Positions 41,285 to 50,033 of a DNA stretch of 64,000 nucleotides are shown here, in pieces (positions within the stretch are counted from its first letter, which is position 1; each line of letters starts with the position of its first letter). Source of the stretch: Elusimicrobiota bacterium (GTDB lineage: Bacteria; Elusimicrobiota; Elusimicrobia; UBA1565; UBA9628); contig JACRDQ010000001.1 of NCBI GenBank assembly GCA_016218545.1, forward strand, positions 1 through 64,000, written 5' to 3'. The position numbers and the translations under genes are program-made. The notes under the pieces are model-generated. The model worked only from the letters and a program-made list of their open reading frames with translations. It ran no database searches and was not told the DNA's origin.

Positions 41285-42055
41285 ATGTTGACCTCGGCGT
41301 GCCTCCTCCTCGCCGTTTCATGCTGGGCGGCGGACGGCTCCTCGAACGTGCCCTCAAGTCAAGTCCGGCGCTCGACCGATCCCAGCGGCATGATCAACGC
41401 CGTCGCCGGGCATGTCCTGCCGCTGCTGGTCAACGTCACCATGACCCTGGGCAAGGAGGCCGTCGCCCTGAGCGCCTACGAGCACCGCCTCTTCTGGCGA
41501 GCCTGCCGTCCAGGGCAGCCCAGTCCCGCCGCGGAGGAGCTCAGGCCTCTGCTCAAGATGCGCATGCGCCTGTCCAGCGGCAAGCTCAGCTCCAAGTCCT
41601 GGGTCAAGAGGTATCCGGACCAGACCGCTTTCCAGGCGCACGCGGAGAGGGTCGCGGAGGAGCTCGCTGCGGTCCACCGGAAGCTTGCGCCGGGGAGGAC
41701 CCTCAACGACGTCTTCTACCGTCGGCAGGTGGATCGGATCTGGGAGAGGCGCATCGACCGGCTGGTCCGCGACATGCCCATCATCCAGGGGCGGCCCCAG
41801 TATCCGCCTCCTTATGATGAGGAGGAGGCCGCCATCATGTCGGCCTACGAAGAGGGCAAGAAGAGCGGGCTCGGCGTGCTCACCGGCCGCGGAGTCCCCT
41901 CACCCGAGCTCCAGGAGGGCGGAGAAGGCGGAGCGGAGCGCGTCCGGGACGAAGAGCCCGCCCACGGCGCCGCCCAGGACCAGGGCGCAGAAGAGGAAAA
42001 GCGTCCTCGCCTCAAGAAGCTCGGCGGCGAGCCTCGGAGTTGGCGGGAGCCTTGA
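41285..42055 (+). CDS. Secreted protein of unknown function
   Basis: 256 residues with a signal peptide (ending CWAADG). The mature part is helical and charged (AYEHRLFWRAC, RPLLKMRMRLSS, RQVDRIWERRIDRL). The last 50 residues are low-complexity Glu/Gly/Arg and lie antisense to the 3' end of the convergent polyferredoxin gene for 156 bp, which raises the possibility that the true gene once ended sooner. A GCAGGAG site lies 12 nt before the ATG at 41285. Confidence 0.55.
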   Translation: MLTSACLLLAVSCWAADGSSNVPSSQVRRSTDPSGMINAVAGHVLPLLVNVTMTLGKEAVALSAYEHRLFWRACRPGQPSPAAEELRPLLKMRMRLSSGKLSSKSWVKRYPDQTAFQAHAERVAEELAAVHRKLAPGRTLNDVFYRRQVDRIWERRIDRLVRDMPIIQGRPQYPPPYDEEEAAIMSAYEEGKKSGLGVLTGRGVPSPELQEGGEGGAERVRDEEPAHGAAQDQGAEEEKRPRLKKLGGEPRSWREP

Positions 42056-43144
42056 GGGGAGCCGGTCCAAGACCGTGTAGGTGATGGCGCCCGTGGGGCA
42101 GGCGTCCACGCATTCGCCGCACCTGTTGCAGTAGGCCAGGACCTTGGGGAACGAGGCCTGGTCTCTCTCGATGGAGAAGGTGGGGCAGCAGACCTGGCAC
42201 GCCCCGCATCTGGTGCAGGCCGCCCTGCGCACGGTCACCCTGAAGGGGTTGAGCCTGCCGAAGAAGGACTGCCAGGCTCCGAAGGGGCAGACCAGGCCGC
42301 AGAAGACCCTCTTGCCGAGCACGAGGGGCCCGGCCACGAGCGTGAGGAACGCCAGGGTCGCGAAGACCGCAAGCTGCGCCTTGCGCACGGCGTCTGCGGG
42401 ATCAAGGAACCCTGTGGTGAGCTTCAAGGGGCAGGCCCACAGGCAGAACTCGGGCTTGAGGCTCATCATGGAGACGGCGGCGAAGAAGAGCAGGACCGCC
42501 AAGGGCAGGTCCCTCAGTCGGGGGGGGAGTACGAGCCTCCTCAGCCTGAACCTGCCCAGGACCCTGGAGCAGCCGTCGTCGATGCCTCCGTACCAGCAGA
42601 CCCAGGAGCACCAGCCCGTGCCGAGCGCCAGGGTGAAGACGAGCCACAGGGCTCCTCCCAGGGAGAGCGGGCCCCAGGCGCCCCAGGAGCCGGACTTGAG
42701 GGCGAGGTACTGGCTGTAGACGGTATTGAGGATGGAGGAAGAGAGCGCGATGTGGCAGTAGGGGACTTCCTGGATATCCTCGGCGAGGAACGCGCTCCCG
42801 GTGATGCCCAGGAGGCCGGCCTTGAACTTGAGCATGAACCCGCAGGCCAGGACCACGAAGAAGACCGCTCTCCAGCGCGACACGCGGCCGGTGCGGCTGA
42901 TCAGGAGCGCGATCCCGGAGGTGAAGGCGAGCCACGCCCAGTGAGCCGGCCCGCCCCGGCCGGGCGCGAAGGTGAGGAGGCCCAGGGCTCCTGCGACCGC
43001 GCCGGCGAAGATCAGGCTTGCGGGCCAGGACTTGGCGGCGCTACACTCTCTGCCGTGGCAGGGCTCTTCTTCGGCTTGGGTCTTCTCGGTCTGATCTCCC
43101 AGTTCGCGCTTTTCCGGGAGCTCGCCGTGGTCTTTCTGGGTCAT
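41900..43144 (-). CDS. Membrane polyferredoxin, NapH/NosR-type
   Basis: About five to six membrane helices with two four-Cys ferredoxin sites near the C-terminus (CTRCGACQVCCP and CNRCGECVDACP), and a cytochrome/ferredoxin-type signature GTGWCSWVCWYGG and KRVFCGLVCPFGAWQSFFGRLNP earlier. The pattern is that of NapH/NosR/CcoG-like electron-transfer proteins feeding a periplasmic reductase. The start is uncertain: the coding frame has no good initiation codon near the first helix; the ATG at 43144 lies inside the divergent gene, and a start at a downstream GTG is possible. Length 414 if 43144 is right. Confidence 0.75.
   Translation of the reverse strand: MTQKDHGELPEKRELGDQTEKTQAEEEPCHGRECSAAKSWPASLIFAGAVAGALGLLTFAPGRGGPAHWAWLAFTSGIALLISRTGRVSRWRAVFFVVLACGFMLKFKAGLLGITGSAFLAEDIQEVPYCHIALSSSILNTVYSQYLALKSGSWGAWGPLSLGGALWLVFTLALGTGWCSWVCWYGGIDDGCSRVLGRFRLRRLVLPPRLRDLPLAVLLFFAAVSMMSLKPEFCLWACPLKLTTGFLDPADAVRKAQLAVFATLAFLTLVAGPLVLGKRVFCGLVCPFGAWQSFFGRLNPFRVTVRRAACTRCGACQVCCPTFSIERDQASFPKVLAYCNRCGECVDACPTGAITYTVLDRLPSRLPPTPRLAAELLEARTLFLFCALVLGGAVGGLFVPDALRSAFSALLELG
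43042..43047 (+). promoter_or_regulatory. -10 box TACACT, leaderless GTG start at 43055
   Basis: TACACT ends 7 nt before the GTG at 43055. Confidence 0.45.
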
Positions 43145-45157
43145 GAGCAGGCCTTCGGCCTGGCCTTGGCCTCGTGGCTCTTCTGGACCGGGCTGGGGAG
43201 CTTCTCCCAGCGGTCCGGGTCGTCGGAGCGTCCCTCGGAGGCCAGGGCCGGGTGCGGCGTGAAGATAGCATTTCTCTGCGCGACGGCGCCCCTGACCCTG
43301 CTGGCCGTGCGCTGGTCCAAGGCCCTGACCCCGGCCGGGACCGTGCCTGGGCTCTTCGAGGCCATGGTCATCCCCATGCTGGTCCTGGCACCCTTCTGCT
43401 GGCTCTGCGGCGCAGGCTTCGGCTCCCTGGCGCGCGTCGCCCCTCCGGCCAGGCTCTACCTCTGGGAGTGCCTGGGCGCCCTGGCCGGCGGAGCGTTCGC
43501 GACCTTCGCGGCCGCGGGCTCCATCCCGGCCTTGCCTCTCCTCTGCGTCTGCGGCGCAGGGGTGAGCCTTCTGGCCGTGCGCCTGGGAGGGGCCTGGGCC
43601 CATGCCGCGGCCCTGCTCGTGTGCGTGCCCCTGGCCCTGGCATCGGACAGGATCGACGCGGTCCGGCCCGGATTCGGGGGTTTGAGGCTCGTGGAGCAGA
43701 AGGAGGGCCGCTACGGCCATCTGGCCATGGCCGAGGCCGGAGGCGCCAAGACCTTCTTCTTCAACGGGGTCGCAGTCACCACCTTCCCTGACCGCGCCGC
43801 GGAGGAGGAGGCCGGCCTGTGGCCGCTCTTGAGCCACCCCGACCCCGGGAAGGTCCTGGCCCTGGGCGTGTCCGCGCTGCCGGGCCTAGCCGAGGCGCTG
43901 GAGCATCCGGTCTCGGAGGTCGTGGTCGTGGAGGCGGACGCAGAGGCCCTGGACATGGTCCGCAGGCACCTCGACGCGGACGCCCGCCGGGCGCTCGACG
44001 ACCCCCGGGTGAAGCTCGTCGCAGACGACCCCAGGGCGTTCCTGCGCAAGGAGGGGGGATTCGACGTGGTGCTGCACATGGGCTCCGAGCCTCTCAACGC
44101 CGCTGCCAACCGCCTCTTCACCAAGGAGTTCTTCTCCGAGGTCCGCTCCAGCCTGGCTCGCGGCGGGGTCCTGGGCTTCAGCCTTCCTTCGTCGGAGAAC
44201 TACCTCTCGCCGGAGACCGCCTTCGCCAACGCGAGCGTGCTGAGGAGCCTTGCCGAGGTCTTCGGCTCGGAGCGGGCGCTGGTGCCCGGGAGCAGGATGA
44301 TGGTCCTGGCCGGGGTGAGCCAGGACCGGCTCGACCCTGGCCGTCTGGGAGCGGTCTATCGCCGCAGGCGCATCAAGAACACGACGCTGGTCCCCCCTGC
44401 GTTCGCCTACCATCTCATGCCGGAGCGCAGGGCCGCTCTGGAGCAGCGCCTCTCCGGCCTGGCAGGGACCGCGGTCAACCAGGACCTCAGGCCCGTGGCT
44501 TGCTTCCACGCATGGAAGCTCTGGCTCGTGAGGGTCGTGTCCCCGGCGCATCTGCTCGGGCTCATCGCCGTCGCGGGCCTGGGCCTCTGGGGCCTGGTCA
44601 GGCTCTGGAAGAGCCGCCGCTCGGTCTTCGCTTCATGGGAGTCTGGAGCCGTGTTCTGCCTCGGCCTCTCAGGCATCTGCGCCGAGGTCGTGCTCCTGCT
44701 CGCCTTCCAGTCCGTCTGCGGCGCTCTCTACTGGAAAGTCGGGCTCCTCATGGCTTCGTTCATGGGGGGCTTGGCCGCGGGCGCTGTGGCCGGCGCGCGC
44801 TCGGCCGGGACGCGGGAGCGCTCCGCCGTGCTCCTGAGGGTCCTGCTCGCGGTCCTGGGAGCCGCGGCCGCGGGTCTCGGCGCCGGGCTCACCGGGCTGG
44901 CAGGCCTCGCCCCGGGAGCGGCGGAGCTGGTCTTCTGCGGCCTCCTCGCGGGCCTGGGGCTGCTCGTGGGCTGGGCCTATCCCCTGGCGTGTCCGGCCGG
45001 GCCGGCCGAGGTCTACGCCGCCGACCTATGGGGCTCGAGCCTCGGCGCCTTCCTCACCGGCGCGTTCCTCGTGCCCCTCGCCGGGATGAGGGCCTCCCTG
45101 GCCTTGGCCGGCTGTGCCGCGGCCGCAGCGCTCCTGTGGCCGCGGCGCAGCCGGTGA
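43055..45157 (+). CDS. Membrane-embedded spermidine-synthase-like protein
   Basis: 700 residues: about six N-terminal membrane helices, a soluble middle domain (about 215-480) with the SAM-binding Rossmann pattern (VLALGVSALPGL, VVVVEADAEALDMVR, and VKLVADDPRAFLR), then about six C-terminal helices. This matches fused MFS/spermidine synthase proteins. Against full activity: the usual Asp of the catalytic DxGxG and D(A/S)TDP-type motif is replaced (VVLHMGSEP), so the chemistry may differ. The GTG start is supported by a TACACT box 7 nt upstream. Divergent from the polyferredoxin. Confidence 0.75.
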   Translation: MAGLFFGLGLLGLISQFALFRELAVVFLGHEQAFGLALASWLFWTGLGSFSQRSGSSERPSEARAGCGVKIAFLCATAPLTLLAVRWSKALTPAGTVPGLFEAMVIPMLVLAPFCWLCGAGFGSLARVAPPARLYLWECLGALAGGAFATFAAAGSIPALPLLCVCGAGVSLLAVRLGGAWAHAAALLVCVPLALASDRIDAVRPGFGGLRLVEQKEGRYGHLAMAEAGGAKTFFFNGVAVTTFPDRAAEEEAGLWPLLSHPDPGKVLALGVSALPGLAEALEHPVSEVVVVEADAEALDMVRRHLDADARRALDDPRVKLVADDPRAFLRKEGGFDVVLHMGSEPLNAAANRLFTKEFFSEVRSSLARGGVLGFSLPSSENYLSPETAFANASVLRSLAEVFGSERALVPGSRMMVLAGVSQDRLDPGRLGAVYRRRRIKNTTLVPPAFAYHLMPERRAALEQRLSGLAGTAVNQDLRPVACFHAWKLWLVRVVSPAHLLGLIAVAGLGLWGLVRLWKSRRSVFASWESGAVFCLGLSGICAEVVLLLAFQSVCGALYWKVGLLMASFMGGLAAGAVAGARSAGTRERSAVLLRVLLAVLGAAAAGLGAGLTGLAGLAPGAAELVFCGLLAGLGLLVGWAYPLACPAGPAEVYAADLWGSSLGAFLTGAFLVPLAGMRASLALAGCAAAAALLWPRRSR

Positions 45158-45169
45158 GCGGACGTTTGG

Positions 45170-45175
45170 TATAAT
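45170..45175 (+). promoter_or_regulatory. -10 box TATAAT before short ORF and Omp85-like gene
   Basis: TATAAT ends 7 nt before the ATG at 45183. Confidence 0.5.
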
Positions 45176-45182
45176 CGCCGCC

Positions 45183-45236
45183 ATGCTTGAGGTTCCGCCG
45201 AGGGTCACGGCCCCGGCCGAGAGTGCGGTCTCTTGA
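45183..45236 (+). CDS. Possible 17-codon leader ORF
   Basis: Begins MLEVPPRVTAP and stops at a TGA that overlaps the TTG start of the Omp85-like gene (TTGA). It sits exactly where a leaderless transcript would start, so ribosomes may enter here and pass to the barrel gene. Alternatively a one-base error separates it from the barrel gene and it is the true N-terminus. Confidence 0.35.
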   Translation: MLEVPPRVTAPAESAVS

Positions 45237-46522
45237 CCTGCCTCCTGGCGTCGCTGCTCTGGCTCTGGCTGACCCCGGCCTCGGCCGTCCCTCCGTACGC
45301 TCCCCCTGAGAAGTCCTCCGCCGAGGAGCCCCTGCCCCTGTTCCTCCGGGTGCTGGTCAACCGGACCGGCAGCGGCCTCTTCCTGAGGCTTCCCATCCTG
45401 GACCTCGACCCGAACACGGGCGCTACCGTGGGCCTGACCCCGGTGTGGGTGCAGACCTCCTCGAGCACCATCCGCTTCATCCACGCGGCGCCCGTCTTCC
45501 ACAACACCTACGCGGGCATCACCGCGGGCTACCACCTCATCTACTATATGAGGAGAGGCAGGACCCTCCACCTCCACGGCCTGCTCTCCCAGAAATTCGA
45601 CCGCGACGCGGGCGTGGAGTTCGACGACGACCGCATCGACTCCGTGAGCATGTTCGGGAGGCCCTTATCGTTCAACGTCAAGTTCGCCTTCTCGAAGAAC
45701 AGCGCCTTGCGCTTCTACGGCCTGGGCCCGGCGAGCGACCGCGGCGACCAGAGCAACTACACCCTCGACAGCATCAATTACCGGTTCGCCCTGGCCGCTC
45801 CCGTGGTCGAGGCCAGCCCCTGGAAGGTCAAGCTCACGCACGCCCTCCAGGCCAACGACGTGTCCAACGGGTCCGTGGAGTCCCTCCCCGAGCTCATCGA
45901 CCAGTTCCCGGAGGTGGGGCTGCAGGTCACCAGGCGCAGGATCGACGCGTCTTTGCGCGGCACCCTCGTCTACGACAGCCGCGACAGCGGGGTGACCACC
46001 ACGTCGGGCACCTACGCCGAGGCCTTCATCGCCGCCGGGGACATGCGCGTGGAGCGCGACCAGTCCTACTACCGCTACGGAGGAGAGGTGCGGCGCTTCC
46101 TCCCGGGCAAGAGGGGCAAGGACGGGGAACCGAACTTCATCACCGGCGGCTACGCGCGCTACGAGCACCTGGTCGGCGACGTGCCCTTCTGGCTCCAGCC
46201 CCAGATGGGGGGCAGGTACATGCACCGCGGCTACGGCGCCGGCCGTTTCGTGGACAAGGGGCTCGTCGTGTTCGGCGCGGAGGAGCGCGTCCACGTGGGG
46301 ACCATCCCGGGCAAGCGCATGCCCGTCTCGGTGTGGCTCGACCCGTTCATCGGCTACGGCACGGTGTTCCACACCCCGGGCTCCCTGCGGCTCAAGTACG
46401 TCCGGCCCGTCTACGGGGTGGCCCTGCGCCTGGTCTCCCGGCCGCAGTTGGTGACCTCGGCCGAGCTGGGCGTGGGCCAGGAAGGCCCGAAGGTCTTCCT
46501 GGACATCAACTACAGCTTCTGA
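45233..46522 (+). CDS. Omp85/BamA-like outer membrane surface antigen
   Basis: 429 residues; signal peptide (ending TPASA), then a 16-stranded-type beta barrel. The conserved Omp85 loop signature appears as MHRGYGAGRFVDKGLVVFGAEER, the usual RGY/GRF pattern, and the protein ends in Phe (NYSF). There are no clear POTRA domains: the N-terminus enters the barrel almost directly, so it is a short Omp85 form. Role inferred: outer-membrane assembly or secretion. It overlaps the convergent FkbM gene by 17 bp. TTG start. Confidence 0.75.
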   Translation: MTCLLASLLWLWLTPASAVPPYAPPEKSSAEEPLPLFLRVLVNRTGSGLFLRLPILDLDPNTGATVGLTPVWVQTSSSTIRFIHAAPVFHNTYAGITAGYHLIYYMRRGRTLHLHGLLSQKFDRDAGVEFDDDRIDSVSMFGRPLSFNVKFAFSKNSALRFYGLGPASDRGDQSNYTLDSINYRFALAAPVVEASPWKVKLTHALQANDVSNGSVESLPELIDQFPEVGLQVTRRRIDASLRGTLVYDSRDSGVTTTSGTYAEAFIAAGDMRVERDQSYYRYGGEVRRFLPGKRGKDGEPNFITGGYARYEHLVGDVPFWLQPQMGGRYMHRGYGAGRFVDKGLVVFGAEERVHVGTIPGKRMPVSVWLDPFIGYGTVFHTPGSLRLKYVRPVYGVALRLVSRPQLVTSAELGVGQEGPKVFLDINYSF

Positions 46523-47333
46523 CGCGGGCCGCGTCGAGGATGGCGCTGCCCGGCTTCTGGGTGAGGACGCGGCAGTCGAACCCGGCTCCCTCGAGGACCC
46601 GCCGCACCTCCTGGAGCGGCGCGGCGGGCGGGTGGACCTCCATGACGATCCTGCGGGTGAGCGCGAGGGTGCGGGGGGCCCCGGCCAGGGCTCGGAGCTC
46701 GGCTCCCTCGACGTCGAGCTTGAGCAGGTCCACCCGGGTGCAGCCCTCCTGGGCCAGCACGTCGTCGAGCCTGGCCAGCCGGACCATGACGCCCCTGCGT
46801 CCGGGGGTGGGGGAGAGGGTGTCCGCCGCGGGGTTGTCGAGCCCGGACGCGGTGAAGAGCTCGGCCGTCCCCTCGGCCTCGGCGGCCCCGACCGGATGCA
46901 CCTTGACCCATGAGAGCCCGTTGAGCGCGACGTTCCGGCGCAGGAGCTCGAGCGTGGCCGGGGAAGGCTCGAGGGCCACGACCCGGCCCGAGGGCCCGAC
47001 CATGCGCGCCGCCAGGAGGGCGAAGGTCCCGATGTGGGCGCCCACGTCCACCACCGTGGCTCCGGGCTCCACGGGGGCGCTCGCGTAGGCGCCGCCCGCG
47101 ACCTCTTCGATGATGCAGCGGTCCTGGGGCCGGTGCAGGAGGACGGTGCCGTCGGCCAGGACGATGCGCTCAAGCCACAGCCGGGACTTGAGCCGGCGCA
47201 GCCCCGAGGCGTCGACCATGCGGTCGAAGCGCTCCGGGCCGAGGAAGGCGCGGCCCGCCGCGGAGAGGGCGGACCAGGCGGCCCCGGCCAAGCCGCAGGC
47301 CGCGACCTTGAGGCGCTCCAAGGGAGCGAGCAT
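46506..47333 (-). CDS. FkbM-family SAM-dependent methyltransferase
   Basis: 275 residues with SAM motif I in VVDVGAHIGTFALLAARMVG, a VVALEPSPATLELLRRN acidic loop, and LLKLDVEGAELRAL, the FkbM hallmark. These methylate sugars or secondary metabolites; substrate unknown. N-terminal 60 residues are helical. It starts 13 bp after the upstream gene on the same strand, so they form an operon. Confidence 0.85.
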   Translation of the reverse strand: MLAPLERLKVAACGLAGAAWSALSAAGRAFLGPERFDRMVDASGLRRLKSRLWLERIVLADGTVLLHRPQDRCIIEEVAGGAYASAPVEPGATVVDVGAHIGTFALLAARMVGPSGRVVALEPSPATLELLRRNVALNGLSWVKVHPVGAAEAEGTAELFTASGLDNPAADTLSPTPGRRGVMVRLARLDDVLAQEGCTRVDLLKLDVEGAELRALAGAPRTLALTRRIVMEVHPPAAPLQEVRRVLEGAGFDCRVLTQKPGSAILDAARVRSCS

Positions 47334-47346
47334 GAGCGGGAGGCTT

Positions 47347-48057
47347 CTAGGGCTCGAAGGCCGTGAAGAGCTTCTGGAGCTCCTCGAGCCGCCGTTCCGA
47401 GCGCTGGGTCGCCATGGCGGTGAGCTCCGCGAAGCTGTCGAGATGGACCACGGCGTTGACGTTGACGTCCTTGAGGCAGATCTTGAAGAACCGGTCGCTG
47501 AAGCAGCGGTTGACGGTGTGGACGTCCTCCACGAGCGCGGCCAGGCCGGCGAGCTTCCAGTCGGGCTTGCCGCCTCTGCGCTGCACGAAGAACTGGGCGA
47601 AGAGGTACAGGGCCAGGGTCCGGTAGACCGTCTCCTGGATGGAGGCGAAGGGCAGATGGGTCAGCACGTTGGGCCTCAGCTTGGCCAGCACCGGGCAGCC
47701 GCTGCAGGGCATGATGACGCCGATGAGGGCCGAGACCCCCTCGGCCAGGGTGGTGCGCTTGGAGGTCGTGCGCCCTTCCCGGACCACCTCCACGAGCGCG
47801 ATCTCGGTCGAGGCGGATTCCTTGAAGGACTCGACGATGTCGGTGACGCTCACCGCGGCCGGGCAGCGGGCGTCCGGGGCCTCGGGGAGGGGGCAGTTGG
47901 GGCAGCGGCAGAAGGAGAGCAGGGTCCATTCCGGGCGGCCCCTTCTCGGCTGCGGGACCAGGGCGAGGGTCTGGGGGTCGAGGCGGACCGGGAACTCCCG
48001 GACCGAGCCGTTCTGCAGCGTGAAGCGGTAGACCAGGAAAGGGGCCTCGTCGGGCAT
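47347..48057 (-). CDS. DUF6901-like cysteine-rich protein
   Basis: 236 residues. Several cysteine clusters: FCRCPNCPLPEAPDARC and MPCSGCPVL, which could hold a zinc or iron-sulfur centre. The pattern recalls proteins annotated DUF6901, but I am not certain. The ATG at 48057 was chosen because TATCTT ends 7 nt upstream. It is the last host gene before the integron and is divergent from intI. Confidence 0.6.
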   Translation of the reverse strand: MPDEAPFLVYRFTLQNGSVREFPVRLDPQTLALVPQPRRGRPEWTLLSFCRCPNCPLPEAPDARCPAAVSVTDIVESFKESASTEIALVEVVREGRTTSKRTTLAEGVSALIGVIMPCSGCPVLAKLRPNVLTHLPFASIQETVYRTLALYLFAQFFVQRRGGKPDWKLAGLAALVEDVHTVNRCFSDRFFKICLKDVNVNAVVHLDSFAELTAMATQRSERRLEELQKLFTAFEP

Positions 48058-48064
48058 GGCGGGT

Positions 48065-48070
48065 AAGATA
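48065..48070 (-). promoter_or_regulatory. -10 box TATCTT, leaderless start at 48057
   Basis: On the minus strand TATCTT ends 7 nt before the ATG. Confidence 0.4.
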
Positions 48071-48287
48071 CTAAATTTTGCTCGACAACGGCCGGGCGCA
48101 GGGCATACAGTCGTTCGTAGGCTCTTCCGCAAGCACTTGACTTGGGGAGGTGGAGGTTGGGAGCCGTGCCGAGTTCCGACGAAAAGTCCAGCCTCGTTTG
48201 CGCTCGCCGCCAGGCAGGTGAACCCGCCTCCAGCCTGATTGGAACACCGGTCAGGGAACTTTTTCGGCCCTCGCTCGTACATAGACT

Positions 48288-49556
48288 ATGGATGAGAATC
48301 CTGCCAATCGGGCCAAGGACCCGGTCCGAGCCCTCGAAGCCGCCCACATCCGGATCGAACCCGGAAAACCAGGCAGGCTCATCGTCCGTTTTCCCTTCTC
48401 CCCGGCGCGGGTGGCCAAGATCAAGACCGTGGAGGACCGCTGGTGGCACTCGAAGGAGAAATACTGGACCGTCCCTGATCTCGAAGGAATGGCCGCCCGC
48501 CTGGCCGAGCTCTTCAGCCGGGAGACCCTCGAAGCCGGCCCAGAATCAACCGATCCAGCCGGTCGCCCCGCAACCCCCGGGGAACGCGCCGCCGATTCGA
48601 CGATCCTCGACAAGGTCCGAGACGCCATCAGAGCCAAACACCTCAGCCCCAGGACCGAGGACGCCTATGTCGGCTGGATTGCCAGGTTTCTGGACAAGCA
48701 CCCCGCCAAACCGGCCGAGGACCTCGGGCAGGCTGAAATCGCGGCCTTCGTCACGCACGTATCATCGGCCGGCCGCATCAGCCCCTCGACCCAGAATCAA
48801 GCGCTCAACGCCATCCTCTTCCTGTACCGGCAGGTCCTCGGCAAGGACATCGGATCCGTCGAAGGCGTCGTGTGGGCCAAGAGGCCCAAGAGACTCCCCG
48901 TGGTGCTCAGCCGCGAAGAAGTCAGGAGAGTGATCTCCCGCATGGATGGAACGTCCCGGCTCATGGCCACTCTCCTCTATGGCTCCGGGATGCGCCTGCT
49001 CGAATGCTGCCAACTCCGCGTCAAGGACATCGATTTCGACCAGAACCAGATCGTCATCAGGGCCGGGAAGGGCGACAAGGACCGCTACACCACCTTTCCC
49101 ACCTCCAGCCGCGACCCCTTGCAGCGGCACCTCGTTGACGTGCGCCGGCTTCACCAAGAGGACCTCCGCAAAGGTCTCGGCAGCGTATCCCTGCCGGGCT
49201 CCCTTGCCCTCAAGTATCCCAACGCTCCCAAGGAATGGGGGTGGCAGTGGGTCTTCCCGGCCACGAGCCACTACACCGATCCCTCCACCGGCCAGAAGCG
49301 GCGCCACCACCTCCACGAGTCCGTAGTCCAGAAAGCCTTCAGGGCAGCCCGCCTCCAAGCCGGGATCGCCAAGCCCGCCTCATGCCACACCCTGCGTCAC
49401 TCCTTCGCGACCCACCTGCTGGAAGATGGCTATGACATCCGCACCGTCCAAGAACTCCTCGGCCACAGCGACGTCAGCACCACCATGATCTACACCCATG
49501 TCCTCAACCGCGGGGGACGCGGCGTCCTGAGCCCCGCAGACCGCATCGGCTTGTAG
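48288..49556 (+). CDS. intI: Integron integrase with N-terminal extension
   Basis: 422-residue tyrosine recombinase. Catalytic residues: Arg 236 (GSGMRLLE), Lys 261 region (GKGDKDR), His 367-Arg 370 (CHTLRHS), His 393 (GHSD) and Tyr 402 (IYTHV). The integrase-specific patch lies near residues 305-325 ([15 protein letters not shown]), which is what marks IntI against other tyrosine recombinases. Core-binding domain about 105-190. Residues 1-95 are an extra domain; 30-75 ([21 protein letters not shown], then EKYWTVPD) recalls HARP-like DNA-binding modules. It is on the same strand as the cassettes, unlike classical integrons. A weak TACATA/TAGACT region lies just before the ATG. Confidence 0.93.
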   Translation: MDENPANRAKDPVRALEAAHIRIEPGKPGRLIVRFPFSPARVAKIKTVEDRWWHSKEKYWTVPDLEGMAARLAELFSRETLEAGPESTDPAGRPATPGERAADSTILDKVRDAIRAKHLSPRTEDAYVGWIARFLDKHPAKPAEDLGQAEIAAFVTHVSSAGRISPSTQNQALNAILFLYRQVLGKDIGSVEGVVWAKRPKRLPVVLSREEVRRVISRMDGTSRLMATLLYGSGMRLLECCQLRVKDIDFDQNQIVIRAGKGDKDRYTTFPTSSRDPLQRHLVDVRRLHQEDLRKGLGSVSLPGSLALKYPNAPKEWGWQWVFPATSHYTDPSTGQKRRHHLHESVVQKAFRAARLQAGIAKPASCHTLRHSFATHLLEDGYDIRTVQELLGHSDVSTTMIYTHVLNRGGRGVLSPADRIGL

Positions 49557-49715
49557 TCCAATCCCAAGGAACCGTACTAGGCCGACCAGCTTCGCGGTCT
49601 AATTCGCCACTTCGACCCCTCAGACCCACCAAATCCCTGATTTTTGTGGCACATTCCGTGATATCATTAGACTCACGCTCAGAACTAGGCCGGTCAGCTC
49701 AATATATTGTTATGC
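49557..49715 (+). other. Candidate attI site and integrase-binding repeats
   Basis: Lies between intI and the first cassette. The predicted crossover is GTTATGC at 49709-49715. Two near-identical 15-mers sit at 49576-49590 and 49684-49698 (ACTAGGCCGACCAGC and ACTAGGCCGGTCAGC, 13 of 15), and could be IntI-binding repeats. Confidence 0.55.
49638..49667 (+). promoter_or_regulatory. Candidate cassette promoter (Pc)
   Basis: TATCAT (49662-49667, five of six consensus) with a poor TGATTT -35 at 18 bp spacing, directed into the cassette array from within the attI region. Transcription would start near 49674. Confidence 0.35.
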
Positions 49716-49721
49716 GCACTG

Positions 49722-50033
49722 ATGGACTGTAAGATGCCGAATTCAAAGGTTGGCCTGACGGCTGGACTTCTCGCAATCGGGGCAATTGCCGGCTTTTTGC
49801 TCGGGGTTGCTATTGAGCACACATCATATATTGAAATCTTTTCTGGCAGGACCGCGACCTTGCTGGATCCCGGAGAATCTTATCCCTATCAGTTGAACCG
49901 ACTGTACGGCATTTTCCGCATTGTCCTCGGAGCACTCGGGGCCATCGCCGGTGGGCTTCTGGGCCAATTGATTGTACGATGGCAGCATCACGAACGGACC
50001 AGGAAAGAAGTCAGCAAACCGCACGGCGCATAA
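49722..50033 (+). CDS. Cassette 1: small two-helix membrane protein
   Basis: 103 residues (start ATG 49722; a TTG at 49707 in the crossover is less likely). Helices about 8-28 and 65-85 flank an extracytoplasmic segment (HTSYIEIFSG, YPYQLNRLYG); the C-terminus is basic. No family recognised. Stop lies inside the attC R'' box. Confidence 0.6.
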   Translation: MDCKMPNSKVGLTAGLLAIGAIAGFLLGVAIEHTSYIEIFSGRTATLLDPGESYPYQLNRLYGIFRIVLGALGAIAGGLLGQLIVRWQHHERTRKEVSKPHGA

